Position numbers and translations under genes: made by a program. Below are positions 49,359 to 58,017 of a DNA stretch of 64,000 nucleotides, in pieces. This DNA comes from Pseudomonas sp. A-RE-19. Its GTDB lineage: Bacteria; Pseudomonadota; Gammaproteobacteria; Pseudomonadales; Pseudomonadaceae. The DNA lies in the NCBI RefSeq assembly GCF_019956555.1, contig NZ_JAHBDQ010000023.1, forward strand, positions 1 through 64,000. Reading direction: 5' to 3'. The first letter of the stretch is position 1; each line of letters starts with the position of its first letter. The notes beneath the pieces were generated by a model. It did not search any database and was not told the DNA's origin. It worked only from the letters and a program-made list of their open reading frames with translations.

Positions 49359-51563
49359 TCACTTGCCGCGATTGAGACGCCGCAGATTACCGAGCACCGA
49401 CTCCAGCGCCCGGTCGAACAGCAAGGTGTCGTCCAGCGTTCGCACCGCACCACGGCGGAATTCCAGGGCCAGACCGATACGGCTGTGCTCCAGCACTTTC
49501 ATCCCGGTACGGTTGACGAAGATGTACTTGCCAGTGGCTTCAATGATCGCCGCCAGCTTGCAGCGCAGGGTGTTTTCCTCGTCTTCCTGAAATTCGACCC
49601 AGCAGCCCGGGCGTAGCTGATCAACTTGATGCAGAGTGACATCGTTCTCCAGCAAACGCACCGAGGTCGCTTCGACCGGGCCTTCATCAGCGGTTCGAAG
49701 CACGATGTCCTGCAGCACTTCGACCATCATCGGCCCGTCAGGTGTATTTTTCTGGCCCGGACGTTCGAACAGTTGAACGTGCAAGACCTCCAGCTCGCTG
49801 AAAAACTCGCTGGTGGCAAACGGATCGAATGCCGAACTGCTCAGCCCATCGCGCAATGACTTGAGCAACCCCGGCACCAGCGACAACAAGCGCAGGCTCG
49901 CATCGGGTTCGTCATGGCGCTGCACGCTCCAGATCAATTGCGCCATGGTCTGCACATCGGCGTGCCATTCGGCGGACTGATCACCGTGCTTGAGGCAGGT
50001 CAGCAACAGCACTTTGCTCCAGGCCTCCTGGATAAACGCCACAACGCCATGGGGCAGCACCTTGCCCACCAATGCCTGGTTCAGCGCCTGCTCGACGCGC
50101 TGACGCGCCAACTCGGTCCTGGCGCGGCCTTCCTCGGCGTCACGGGTGCGTTGCTCGAGTAATTCGCTGCGACGGCGCTCGTCACTGGTGAAGGCGAGAA
50201 AGTCCGCCAGCAGCTCGGAAAAGATCGCCGGGTCATCGACAAAATCGTTCAACAAGCGCTGCACGACTTGCTCGATGCGCAGGTACAGACTGTCGCGCTC
50301 ATGGGCATCGCAATGACCCCAGCCCATGGCTGCGGCGGCGATTTCATTGAGCAAGCGCCGGGCAGGATGACTGGCGCGGCTGAAAAAGCTCTTGTCGAGT
50401 ACCGCGACTTTCAGCATCGGTATCTGCAAACGGCCGATCAGCGCCTTGAGGGAGTCGGGCAGGTTGCGGTCATCGAGGATGCACTCGAAAAGCATGGCGA
50501 TCAGATTGATCACGTCTTCGTCGGCCACCCCGACCACGCGCGATTTGCCGCTCTTGACGCTGACCCGGGTCAGCAGTTGTTCGAGCTGGTTACGCAGATC
50601 GAAGTCGTCCTGGGCTGCCAACGCCGGCACGTATTGCTGCAAGTGCGAGAGCAGGCGCATCAGGTCGCGGGTTGAAATGGGCTGAGGCTCGGCACTGGCC
50701 TCCAGGGTCGGCGCAACGCTGCCACGCACATGGAACAGCAACTCCTGCAAGGCGGCGAAGACCTCCTGCACACTGTCGTCGACCTGGGGACTGCCGCAGC
50801 GTCCTCCTGCCTCGGCAAGATCGGCATCAACACTGGCAGCAGCCCGATCGGTAGCACGTCGCGCCGGGGCGGGCTTGAGGTCGGGAAGCACGCCGGTGGC
50901 GATCAGCAGTTGATTGGCTTCGGCATAAAGTTGATCAGCATTGCTGAGCACATAGCGCTCGAACAGCTTGAGGATGATCAGCTTGACCTTGATCTCCATC
51001 CCCAGGTTGCGACCGGCCTGCAAAAAATACTCGCAGAGCAGCGTCGGGCCCATGGGATTGTGTTGTTCGACCAGCATCTTGCCCAGCAGTGTGCTGAGTC
51101 GAGCGGTGAGTTGGTCAAGGGCGAAACCGTCGCGGCTCAGCACCTTGCCGACCATGGCCTCCACCGCCACATTGCGCTCCATGTCGTCATTGGGTAACAG
51201 CGCCGAGGCATCGAAAGCCAATGCCCGAGGCACGGCCGAGTGAGAGGTGTCGTGCTGCGTGAGGCCGACGAAAGCATCGCAGAATTGCTCGAGAAAACCG
51301 CGTTCGATACTTTTGCGCTTGAGACGCAGATCACGCATGGCTTCGAAGAAGATGTTTTGCTCGACGTCGTTTCGGGCCCGATCGGCCATTTCAAACAGGG
51401 TGTCGTCGGCGTTATCGAACAGCGCCTGCAAATCCTGCTTGAGCTGTTGAACGGCCTTGTCGCGAACCTGAAGCAGAATCACAGGCAGGCGGGCGAGCGG
51501 CGAGTGACTCGCCTGATCGGTAGTCGCCTTGTGCAAAGGCACTACATTCCCGTCGTTGTGCAT
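49359..51563 (-). CDS. DUF1631 domain-containing protein
   Basis: A 734-residue cytoplasmic protein of the DUF1631 family (PAO1 PA4523 is the positional match, recalled). The start at 51563 is chosen because AGGAGGC precedes it and the longer form adds 25 residues without support. It is charged, mostly helical, and has no signal peptide or membrane helix. Notable words are ALFDNADDTLFEMADRARND near the N-terminus and a beta-rich C-terminal PilZ-like stretch (LRPGCWVEFQEDEENTLRCK, FVNRTGMKVLEHSRIGLALE). No enzyme motif is evident. Function is unknown; a cyclic-di-GMP link would be speculation. Confidence 0.85.
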   Translation of the reverse strand: MHNDGNVVPLHKATTDQASHSPLARLPVILLQVRDKAVQQLKQDLQALFDNADDTLFEMADRARNDVEQNIFFEAMRDLRLKRKSIERGFLEQFCDAFVGLTQHDTSHSAVPRALAFDASALLPNDDMERNVAVEAMVGKVLSRDGFALDQLTARLSTLLGKMLVEQHNPMGPTLLCEYFLQAGRNLGMEIKVKLIILKLFERYVLSNADQLYAEANQLLIATGVLPDLKPAPARRATDRAAASVDADLAEAGGRCGSPQVDDSVQEVFAALQELLFHVRGSVAPTLEASAEPQPISTRDLMRLLSHLQQYVPALAAQDDFDLRNQLEQLLTRVSVKSGKSRVVGVADEDVINLIAMLFECILDDRNLPDSLKALIGRLQIPMLKVAVLDKSFFSRASHPARRLLNEIAAAAMGWGHCDAHERDSLYLRIEQVVQRLLNDFVDDPAIFSELLADFLAFTSDERRRSELLEQRTRDAEEGRARTELARQRVEQALNQALVGKVLPHGVVAFIQEAWSKVLLLTCLKHGDQSAEWHADVQTMAQLIWSVQRHDEPDASLRLLSLVPGLLKSLRDGLSSSAFDPFATSEFFSELEVLHVQLFERPGQKNTPDGPMMVEVLQDIVLRTADEGPVEATSVRLLENDVTLHQVDQLRPGCWVEFQEDEENTLRCKLAAIIEATGKYIFVNRTGMKVLEHSRIGLALEFRRGAVRTLDDTLLFDRALESVLGNLRRLNRGK

Positions 51564-51922
51564 CCAAGCCTCCTGAAACGGTGATTCTTCGGTTCGGTGA
51601 GAAAGATCGAGTGCGCCGGCCACACAGCCGGCGCTCAACGGGAACAGTCAGCACCCGTTGTCATTCAATAATCGGGAATCCAAAGTTACGTCAAAGCTAT
51701 GACGTCAAATGCAAGGCGAATTATCTGCAAAAGACTCTCCTTGTGCCAGCAGACTCTGCCCTTGCCTTGGAAATAGACGTTTATGAAAGACCCTTGCCAA
51801 GTGCTGATTGCTCGCGCAAATCGACCAAATGCAGGTTGGCGAACGATGGAATGGCCGTTGATGCCTTGGGTTGCCTCGCACCATGGCCCTATAATCGGGC
51901 CACTTTGTTTGTGGAGCCCGTT
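51564..51922. other. Spacer between the DUF1631 gene and nadC
   Basis: 359 bases between divergent genes. It carries AT-rich sequence around 51660-51790, likely the two promoters. An in-frame upstream extension of nadC runs through it but has no coding character. Confidence 0.5.
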
Positions 51923-52771
51923 ATGCCGAATCTACGTCTCGCCGATTTGACCGCCGAAATCGAAGCCAACGTGCGCCGTGCGTTGCTCGAGGACATCGGC
52001 AGCGGCGACATCACTGCGCAACTGATCCCGGCCGAACGCCTGGCCAAAGCCACCATCATCACCCGCGATGCGGCTGTCATGGCTGGCACCGCCTGGGTCG
52101 ATGCGGTTTTCCGGCAATTGGACCCGCGGGTTGCGGTTCATTGGCAGGTGCGTGACGGCGAACGGGTAAAGCCCAATCAGGCGTTGTTCCACCTTGAAGG
52201 CCCGGCACGCTCGCTGCTGACGGGTGAACGCAGTGCACTGAATTTCCTGCAACTGCTTTCCGGCGTGGCCACTCGCGCGCAATACCTGGCCGATTTCGTC
52301 GCCGACACTCAGGTGAAGCTGCTCGACACCCGCAAAACCCTGCCGGGGCTGCGCCTGGCCCAGAAATACGCCGTAACCTGCGGCGGTTGCCACAATCACC
52401 GCATCGGTTTGTATGACGCCTTCCTGATCAAGGAAAACCATATCGCCGCCTGCGGTGGCATCCCTGAGGCCATCAAGGCCGCGCACAAGATCGCCCCGGG
52501 CAAACCGGTGGAGATCGAAGTGGAGAACCTGGCGGAGCTCAAAGAAGCCCTGGCGGCGGGTGCCGACATCATCATGCTTGATGAACTGAGCCTGGACGAC
52601 ATGCGTGAAGCTGTGCGCCTGAACGCCGGCAAGGCAAAACTGGAGGCCAGCGGTGGTATCAACGAAAGCACGCTGCTGCCCATCGCCGAAACCGGGGTGG
52701 ATTATATTTCGATTGGTGCGATGACCAAGGATGTGAAGGCTGTGGATCTGTCGATGCGTTTAAGCCTCTGA
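51923..52771 (+). CDS. nadC: Quinolinate phosphoribosyltransferase (decarboxylating), NadC
   Basis: A 282-residue cytoplasmic enzyme that turns quinolinate and PRPP into nicotinate mononucleotide, the last common step of de novo NAD synthesis. Signatures are RRALLEDIGSGDIT, the PRPP/quinolinate-binding words LDTRKTLPGLRLAQKYAV and CGGCHNHRIGLYDAFLIKEN, EIEVENLAEL and ASGGINEST. ATG 51923 gives the standard N-terminus. It is divergent from the DUF1631 gene, as in PAO1 PA4523-PA4524 (recalled), and followed by a REP doublet. Confidence 0.96.
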   Translation: MPNLRLADLTAEIEANVRRALLEDIGSGDITAQLIPAERLAKATIITRDAAVMAGTAWVDAVFRQLDPRVAVHWQVRDGERVKPNQALFHLEGPARSLLTGERSALNFLQLLSGVATRAQYLADFVADTQVKLLDTRKTLPGLRLAQKYAVTCGGCHNHRIGLYDAFLIKENHIAACGGIPEAIKAAHKIAPGKPVEIEVENLAELKEALAAGADIIMLDELSLDDMREAVRLNAGKAKLEASGGINESTLLPIAETGVDYISIGAMTKDVKAVDLSMRLSL

Positions 52772-52793
52772 TCGAGAAAACGCCCGATTCAAA

Positions 52794-52883
52794 TGTGGGA
52801 GCGGGCTTGCTCGCGAAGGCGGTGTGTCAGGCGACATTTACGTCGACTGACACGCCCTCTTCGCGAGCAAGCCCGCTCCCACA
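52794..52883. repeat. REP doublet between nadC and the DUF6388-like gene
   Basis: Perfect 24-base arms, 52794-52817 and 52860-52883 (variant core GTGGGAGCGGGCTTGCTCGC). The inner bases are also complementary (TGTCAG, CGAC / GTCG, CTGACA), giving a nearly continuous 40-bp hairpin. It separates convergent genes. Confidence 0.92.
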
Positions 52884-52885
52884 GG

Positions 52886-53191
52886 TCAGACCACCAGATT
52901 ATTCATCTCGCAGTACTCTTCCCACTCGACGCCCAATACCTCGGCCGCCTCCTTGTGCAGCGCCAGGCGCGCAGCCTCGTACTCTTGCGGGCTTGAGGTG
53001 TACTTGAGCGTCAGTTCCCACGGCTGCAAGCCCTGAGCTTCTGCTTCATCCTCGAACGCCCACTGGATCTGGTCTTTCTGATCGTCGGCTGGCAAGTCCT
53101 TGATCTCTTCCATCAACTCGTGCGCATCTAGCGCGTACATTTTGAGGGCTTCTTTGTGTCTGGCTTCTTGACTCAATTCTTTAACGGTCAT
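52886..53191 (-). CDS. DUF6388-like small acidic protein
   Basis: A 101-residue acidic cytoplasmic protein resembling the small DUF6388 proteins of pseudomonads. The start at 53191 (MTVKELSQEARHKEALKMY) is preferred to a frame open from 53296. It contains HELMEEIKDLPADDQKDQIQ and WAFEDEAEAQGLQPWELTLK, and ends WEEYCEMNNLVV. No signal peptide, membrane segment or catalytic motif is seen. Its function is unknown. It forms a single-gene unit convergent with nadC. Confidence 0.75.
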   Translation of the reverse strand: MTVKELSQEARHKEALKMYALDAHELMEEIKDLPADDQKDQIQWAFEDEAEAQGLQPWELTLKYTSSPQEYEAARLALHKEAAEVLGVEWEEYCEMNNLVV

Positions 53192-53492
53192 GGCGTTCTC
53201 GCTGATCTGAGGAATGGAAGATGGATCTGGATCATCAAGGATCTCTCTGACGCAAAAAACCGTTAGAAGCCCGGTTTGTCTGGCCTTCAGAACCATTCGG
53301 GATCATCTGAAAACTGCTGGGCGATGCTCATGCAGACAACGAATATAGGACGTTTTGTCGAGGATTCACACGGGTCTTTACATCTATCCCACAAAAAGCC
53401 ACGAGCATGAGGTGCAGGAGGCCTTGGGAACATAAGTCGAAATCCCAAGTCATAGCGATGTGCCATATCGGCACTTCACAAGGAACCCGGTG

Positions 53493-54038
53493 ATGCGCAG
53501 TTTTTCCAAGCTTTTGTCTGCCCAGCTTGCGACCGCTACCCTGCTGCTCGGCAGCCTGATTTTAGCCAGCGCGGCTCAAGCTGCTGTCGAAGTGACCTCT
53601 GACCCTGCGTTGTACTCCGACAAAATTTCCGCCCTCCACAATTCATTCGGCAAGGACACACTCGTCAGAACCAGCGTCAGCATCGATGATCTGGAAAATC
53701 TGCAAAAAACTGTGAAGGCCAATGCCACCGAACTGGAAAGCCAGAAGCGCACCCTCAGCGAGCAGGCCCGTCAGATCGAAGAGCTCAAACGCAACAGCGG
53801 TTCCAGCTCAAGTTCCAGCAGCAAGGAGATTGACGACCTCAAGCGCACGGTCAACGAGCAGGAACGCGATCTGAATAATCTTGGCAAGCAAGTGGAAGAG
53901 CTAAAGCGCAACAGCGGCTCCAGCTCAAGCTCGAACAACAGCGAAATCTCCAGCCTCAAACGGGAGATCAGCGATCAGGATCGCGCGATGGATCAGCTCA
54001 AGCGCACCGTCGAGGACCTGAGCAGAAAGGTGAAATGA
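53493..54038 (+). CDS. Exported coiled-coil protein with serine-rich linkers
   Basis: A 181-residue predicted periplasmic protein. AAGGA (53480-53484) supports the ATG at 53493 over an earlier GTG; the signal peptide ends at SAAQAAVE (about residue 31). After a short globular part the sequence is heptad-patterned coiled coil (LENLQKTVKANATELESQ), interrupted twice by the same linker, EELKRNSGSSSSS, so the rod is built of an internal duplication of about 40 residues (EIDDLKRTVNEQERDL against EISSLKREISDQDRAM). I do not recognise a family. It could be an envelope spacer or trimeric rod; no lipobox is present. Confidence 0.75.
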   Translation: MRSFSKLLSAQLATATLLLGSLILASAAQAAVEVTSDPALYSDKISALHNSFGKDTLVRTSVSIDDLENLQKTVKANATELESQKRTLSEQARQIEELKRNSGSSSSSSSKEIDDLKRTVNEQERDLNNLGKQVEELKRNSGSSSSSNNSEISSLKREISDQDRAMDQLKRTVEDLSRKVK

Positions 54039-54047
54039 AGAAGAAAA

Positions 54048-54123
54048 TGGTGCCCGAGACAGGAATCGAACCTGCGACCTTCGCGTTACGAGTGCGCTGC
54101 TCTACCGGCTGAGCTACACGGGC
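54048..54123 (-). tRNA. tRNA-Thr (anticodon CGT)
   Basis: A 76-base tRNA with encoded CCA; the anticodon loop CTCGTAA reads ACG codons. D arm, T arm (GGTTCGATTCC) and variable loop are standard. Two positions do not pair in my fold: 6-67 (T-T) in the acceptor stem and 31-39 (A-C) in the anticodon stem. In PAO1 a tRNA-Thr also follows nadC, next to the type IV pilin genes (recalled); here no pil genes are present. Confidence 0.93.
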
Positions 54124-54204
54124 GGTGGGCTAAACCTAGCACTGGCTATGCAGTCAGGCAACTTCGCGCACCACAAAATCAAAAGATCGTCCGAACGCGG
54201 CCCG

Positions 54205-54286
54205 AGCCTGCGGCAGCTCCTACAGATTCGATGTATGCCGCCATATCGGGGTTGAACACAATCTCGGGCAGGAGCTGCCGCAGGCT
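54205..54286. repeat. Inverted repeat downstream of pnp
   Basis: AGCCTGCGGCAGCTCCT (54205-54221) pairs with 54270-54286 around a 48-base loop; flanking words GATC and TTTTGATCTT extend the similarity to the other GGCTGCGATC palindromes. It fills the spacer between tRNA-Thr and the pnp terminator. Confidence 0.8.
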
Positions 54287-54312
54287 GCGATTCTTTTGAT
54301 CTTCTTGCACAC

Positions 54313-54351
54313 AAAAAAATGCCCCGCCGTTTTCACGGCGGGGCATTTTTT
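54313..54351 (-). terminator. Rho-independent terminator of pnp
   Basis: ATGCCCCGCCGT pairs with ACGGCGGGGCAT around a TTTC loop, with A runs on the left and T runs on the right; in minus-strand reading a T run follows the hairpin. It lies about 35 bases after the pnp stop codon. Confidence 0.92.
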
Positions 54352-54383
54352 ATAACGTTGAAGCGGTCAGGCGAAGGGGGTGA

Positions 54384-56489
54384 TTAAACGCCCGAAGCCT
54401 TGGCTGCTGCTACGTCTTTGATGGACAGCTTGATACGGCCGCGGTTGTCCACGTCCAGTACCAGCACTTCCACTTCCTGGCCTTCTTTCAGGATGTCAGT
54501 CACTTTCTCGACGCGAGCATCGCTCAGCATGGAGATGTGAACCAGACCGTCCTTGCCCGGCAGGATGTTGACGAATGCGCCGAAGTCGACGATGCGCTCA
54601 ACCTTGCCAACGTAGATCTTGCCGATCTCCGCTTCAGCAGTGATGCCCAGAACGCGCTGACGTGCAGCTTCTGCAGCTTCCTTGGTTTCGCCGAAGATCT
54701 TGATCGAACCGTCGTCTTCGATGTCGATCGAAGCCTTGGTTTCTTCACAGATCGCACGAATGGTCGCGCCGCCTTTACCGATGACATCACGGATTTTGTC
54801 GGTGTCGATTTTCATCGCGATCATGGTCGGAGCGTTTTCCGACAGCTCGGTACGCGACTGGCCAATGATCTGGTTCATCTGACCGAGGATGTTCAGGCGC
54901 GCTTCAAGGGCTTGGCCCAGAGCGATTTCCATGATTTCTTCGGTGATGCCCTTGATCTTGATGTCCATCTGCAGCGCGGTCACACCTTTGGCGGTACCGG
55001 CTACTTTGAAGTCCATGTCGCCCAGGTGGTCTTCGTCACCCAGGATGTCGGTCAGGACGGCGAATTTCTCGCCTTCTTTAACCAGACCCATGGCGATACC
55101 GGCAACCGGCGCCTTCATCGGCACACCGGCGTCCATCAGAGCCAGGGAAGCGCCGCAGACCGAAGCCATGGAGCTCGAACCGTTGGACTCGGTGATTTCC
55201 GACACAACACGGATGGTGTACGGGAACACGTCGGCAGCAGGCAGCATGGCCTGAACCGAACGACGGGCCAGACGGCCGTGACCGATTTCGCGACGACCAG
55301 CGCCACCCATGCGACCACACTCACCTACCGAGAACGGAGGGAAGTTGTAGTGCAGCATGAACGGGTCTTTTTTCTCGCCTTCCAGGGTGTCCAGCAGCTG
55401 TGCGTCACGGGCAGTACCCAGAGTCGCGACTACCAGAGCCTGGGTTTCGCCACGGGTGAACAGTGCCGAACCGTGAGTCTTCGGCAGAACACCGACTTCG
55501 ATGTTCAGCGGACGTACGGTCTTGGTGTCGCGACCGTCGATACGTGGCTTGCCGTTAACGATGTTTTCGCGAACGGTGCGGTATTCGATTTCGCCGAAAG
55601 CCGCTTTGACTTCGCTGGACGAAGGCTGGCCTTCTTCACCGGACAACTTGGCAACCACCTGGTCTTTCAGCTCGCCCAGACGTGCATAACGGTCGGCTTT
55701 GACGGTGATGGTGTAAGCCTGGGAGATCGCTTCGCCGAACTCGGCACGGATCGCGCCCAGCAGTGCGGTGGCTTCTGGCTGTGGAGCCCAGGTCCAGGTC
55801 GGCTTGGCAGCTTCCGCAGCCAGTTCTTTAACAGCGTTGATCACAACCTGGAACTCGTCGTGAGCAAACAGTACCGCGCCCAGCATCTGGTCTTCGGTCA
55901 GCTCTTTGGCTTCCGATTCAACCATCAACACGGCTTCCGAAGTACCGGCAACGACCATGTCCAGGCTCGATGCTTTCAGCTGTTCGTAAGTCGGGTTCAG
56001 CAGGTAGCCGGTGCTTTCGTGGAACGCAACGCGGGCAGCGCCGATCGGGCCATCGAAAGGAATGCCGGAGATGGCCAGGGCAGCCGAGGTACCGATCATC
56101 GCAGCGATGTCCGGGTCGGTTTTCTTGCTGGTGGAAACGACGGTGCAGACAACCTGCACTTCGTTCATGAAACCTTCTGGGAACAGCGGACGGATCGGAC
56201 GGTCGATCAGTCGGGAAGTCAGGGTTTCTTTCTCGGAAGGACGGCCTTCACGCTTGAAGAAACCGCCAGGGATCTTACCGGCAGCGTAAGTCTTTTCCTG
56301 GTAGTGAACGGACAGAGGGAAGAAGCCCTTGCCTGGATCGGCTTGTTTGGCACCGACTACGGTCACCAATACGCTGACGTCATCGTCAACGGTGACCAAT
56401 ACTGCGCCGGAGGCCTGACGGGCGATACGGCCGGTCTCGAGGGTAACGGTCGACTGACCGAACTGGAATTTTTTGATTACCGGGTTCAC
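54384..56489 (-). CDS. pnp: Polynucleotide phosphorylase (PNPase)
   Basis: A 701-residue phosphorolytic 3'-5' exoribonuclease and degradosome component. Two RNase PH-like domains (TVTLETGRIARQASGAVLVT, and in the second the catalytic segment DILGDEDHLGDMDFKVAGT) are followed by a KH domain (KIDTDKIRDVIGKGGATIRA) and a C-terminal S1 domain (IGKIYVGKVERIVDFGAFVN, LPGKDGLVHISML). Length is normal. It is the distal gene of the rpsO-pnp pair, 195 bases downstream of rpsO; that spacer is where autoregulatory RNase III-type sites lie in other bacteria, but I could not place one here. Confidence 0.97.
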   Translation of the reverse strand: MNPVIKKFQFGQSTVTLETGRIARQASGAVLVTVDDDVSVLVTVVGAKQADPGKGFFPLSVHYQEKTYAAGKIPGGFFKREGRPSEKETLTSRLIDRPIRPLFPEGFMNEVQVVCTVVSTSKKTDPDIAAMIGTSAALAISGIPFDGPIGAARVAFHESTGYLLNPTYEQLKASSLDMVVAGTSEAVLMVESEAKELTEDQMLGAVLFAHDEFQVVINAVKELAAEAAKPTWTWAPQPEATALLGAIRAEFGEAISQAYTITVKADRYARLGELKDQVVAKLSGEEGQPSSSEVKAAFGEIEYRTVRENIVNGKPRIDGRDTKTVRPLNIEVGVLPKTHGSALFTRGETQALVVATLGTARDAQLLDTLEGEKKDPFMLHYNFPPFSVGECGRMGGAGRREIGHGRLARRSVQAMLPAADVFPYTIRVVSEITESNGSSSMASVCGASLALMDAGVPMKAPVAGIAMGLVKEGEKFAVLTDILGDEDHLGDMDFKVAGTAKGVTALQMDIKIKGITEEIMEIALGQALEARLNILGQMNQIIGQSRTELSENAPTMIAMKIDTDKIRDVIGKGGATIRAICEETKASIDIEDDGSIKIFGETKEAAEAARQRVLGITAEAEIGKIYVGKVERIVDFGAFVNILPGKDGLVHISMLSDARVEKVTDILKEGQEVEVLVLDVDNRGRIKLSIKDVAAAKASGV

Positions 56490-56684
56490 GGTGTCCTACC
56501 TTCTTTTGTGGCTCTTGGGGAACTTGTCTTCTTGCGAAATTCTTGGGCAATGTCGGGAATCGGCCCAACGCCTGTCCAGGGTAAAACGACTATCCAGATA
56601 AAACTTGAGGCTGGGAGCCTGCCATGCGCCAGCGGGAAACCCACTGATGCACGACAGACAACCAACCTCTAGCGCAATCGCTGA

Positions 56685-56954
56685 TTAGCGACGCAGACCC
56701 AGGCGACCGATCAGAGCCTGATAACGACCCAGATCCTTGCCTTTCAGGTAGTCCAGCAGCTTACGACGCTGGTTAACCATGCGGATCAGACCACGACGGG
56801 AGTGGTGATCTTTACCGTTGGCCTTGAAGTGACCTTGCAGTTTGTTGATGTTGTGGGTCAGCAGTGCAACTTGCACTTCTGGCGAACCAGTGTCACCAAC
56901 AGCTTGCTGGTAGTCAGCTACGATTTGAGCTTTTTCTTGAACGTCGAGAGCCAT
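56685..56954 (-). CDS. rpsO: 30S ribosomal protein S15
   Basis: An 89-residue ribosomal protein binding 16S rRNA helices 20-22. The family words GDTGSPEVQVALLTHNINKL, DHHSRRGLIRMVNQRRKLL and RYQALIGRLGLRR are complete and the length is exact. Ribosome site AAAAGGATT precedes the ATG. It lies between truB and pnp in the conserved rimP-pnp cluster and probably has its own promoter in the 142-base spacer. Confidence 0.98.
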   Translation of the reverse strand: MALDVQEKAQIVADYQQAVGDTGSPEVQVALLTHNINKLQGHFKANGKDHHSRRGLIRMVNQRRKLLDYLKGKDLGRYQALIGRLGLRR

Positions 56955-57096
56955 GAGGCAATCCTTTTATCAGGAAACTGTTTCAAAGAAACAGCTTCAA
57001 CAGGCCAGGGACAAATCCCTGTATCTATAAATGAGTAGTGACCGTGCCTGTTAACAGCCACACTCGCCAGCCTGCTGTTACACAGGCCGGTTCCGG

Positions 57097-58014
57097 TCAT
57101 TCTGACCGAATCAGTCGACGTGGCGCGATGCGCCCGTCTTCGCTCACTTCACCGATACCGATGAAGCGACCGTTGTGATCCTGTACCCGTACCATGCCGA
57201 ACTTCGGTGCATCCGGGGCGCGTACCGGTTGGCCGTTGAGCCAGTAGAACGCGCTGTGCTCCGAGAACTGCAACAGTGGCCAATCCAGCAGGCCGCTGTC
57301 CGATGGCATCAGGAAGCGATCAACCGCTTCGTTGCCGCCTTCGGCATGTACCGCTTCCAACTCTTCGAGCGTGACAGTCTGCGCCAGCGTGAAAGGCCCG
57401 GCCTGGGTACGTCGCAATTCAGCCACGTAAGCGCCACAACCGAGTTGCTCACCGATATCCTCCACCAGGGTGCGGATATAGGTGCCTTTGCTGCAATCCA
57501 CCGCCAGCCGCGCAGTATCACCTTCAAAGGCCAGCAATTCCAAGCGCGCAATAGTAACAGAACGCGGTTCGCGCTCCACTACTTCGCCTGCACGGGCCAG
57601 CTTGTACAGCGGCTGCCCGTCACGCTTGAGCGCCGAGTACATAGGCGGTATCTGACTGATTTGACCGCGAAATTTCGGCAGCACAGCCTCGACATCGGCG
57701 CGACCAACGGTCACCGGGCGCTCCAGCAAAACTTCACCTTCGGCATCCGCCGTGGTGGTGGTCTTGCCCAGTTGCGCCAGAGTCTCGTAACCCTTGTCGG
57801 AATCGAGCAGGTATTGCGAGAACTTGGTGGCCTCGCCGAAGCACAACGGCAGCACGCCGGTGGCCAGCGGATCGAGACTGCCGGTGTGCCCGGCCTTTTC
57901 GGCATTGAGCAACCAGCGGACCTTCTGCAACGCCGCGTTGGAGGTGAACCCCAGCGGCTTGTCGAGCAGGATGATGCCGCTGACGTTACGACGGATACGT
58001 TTGACCTGAGCCAC
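57097..58014 (-). CDS. truB: tRNA pseudouridine(55) synthase TruB
   Basis: A 305-residue enzyme that forms pseudouridine 55 in the T loop of tRNAs. The catalytic Asp48 is in KAGHTGSLDPLATGVLPLC; the RNA-binding and family words GIILLDKPLGFTSN, YETLAQLGKTTTTADAEGE and CSKGTYIRTLVEDIG follow. A C-terminal PUA-like segment (GMVRVQDHNGRFIGIGEV) is present. It begins three bases after rbfA ends, so the genes are coupled. Confidence 0.97.
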   Translation of the reverse strand: MAQVKRIRRNVSGIILLDKPLGFTSNAALQKVRWLLNAEKAGHTGSLDPLATGVLPLCFGEATKFSQYLLDSDKGYETLAQLGKTTTTADAEGEVLLERPVTVGRADVEAVLPKFRGQISQIPPMYSALKRDGQPLYKLARAGEVVEREPRSVTIARLELLAFEGDTARLAVDCSKGTYIRTLVEDIGEQLGCGAYVAELRRTQAGPFTLAQTVTLEELEAVHAEGGNEAVDRFLMPSDSGLLDWPLLQFSEHSAFYWLNGQPVRAPDAPKFGMVRVQDHNGRFIGIGEVSEDGRIAPRRLIRSE

Positions 58015-58017
58015 CGA

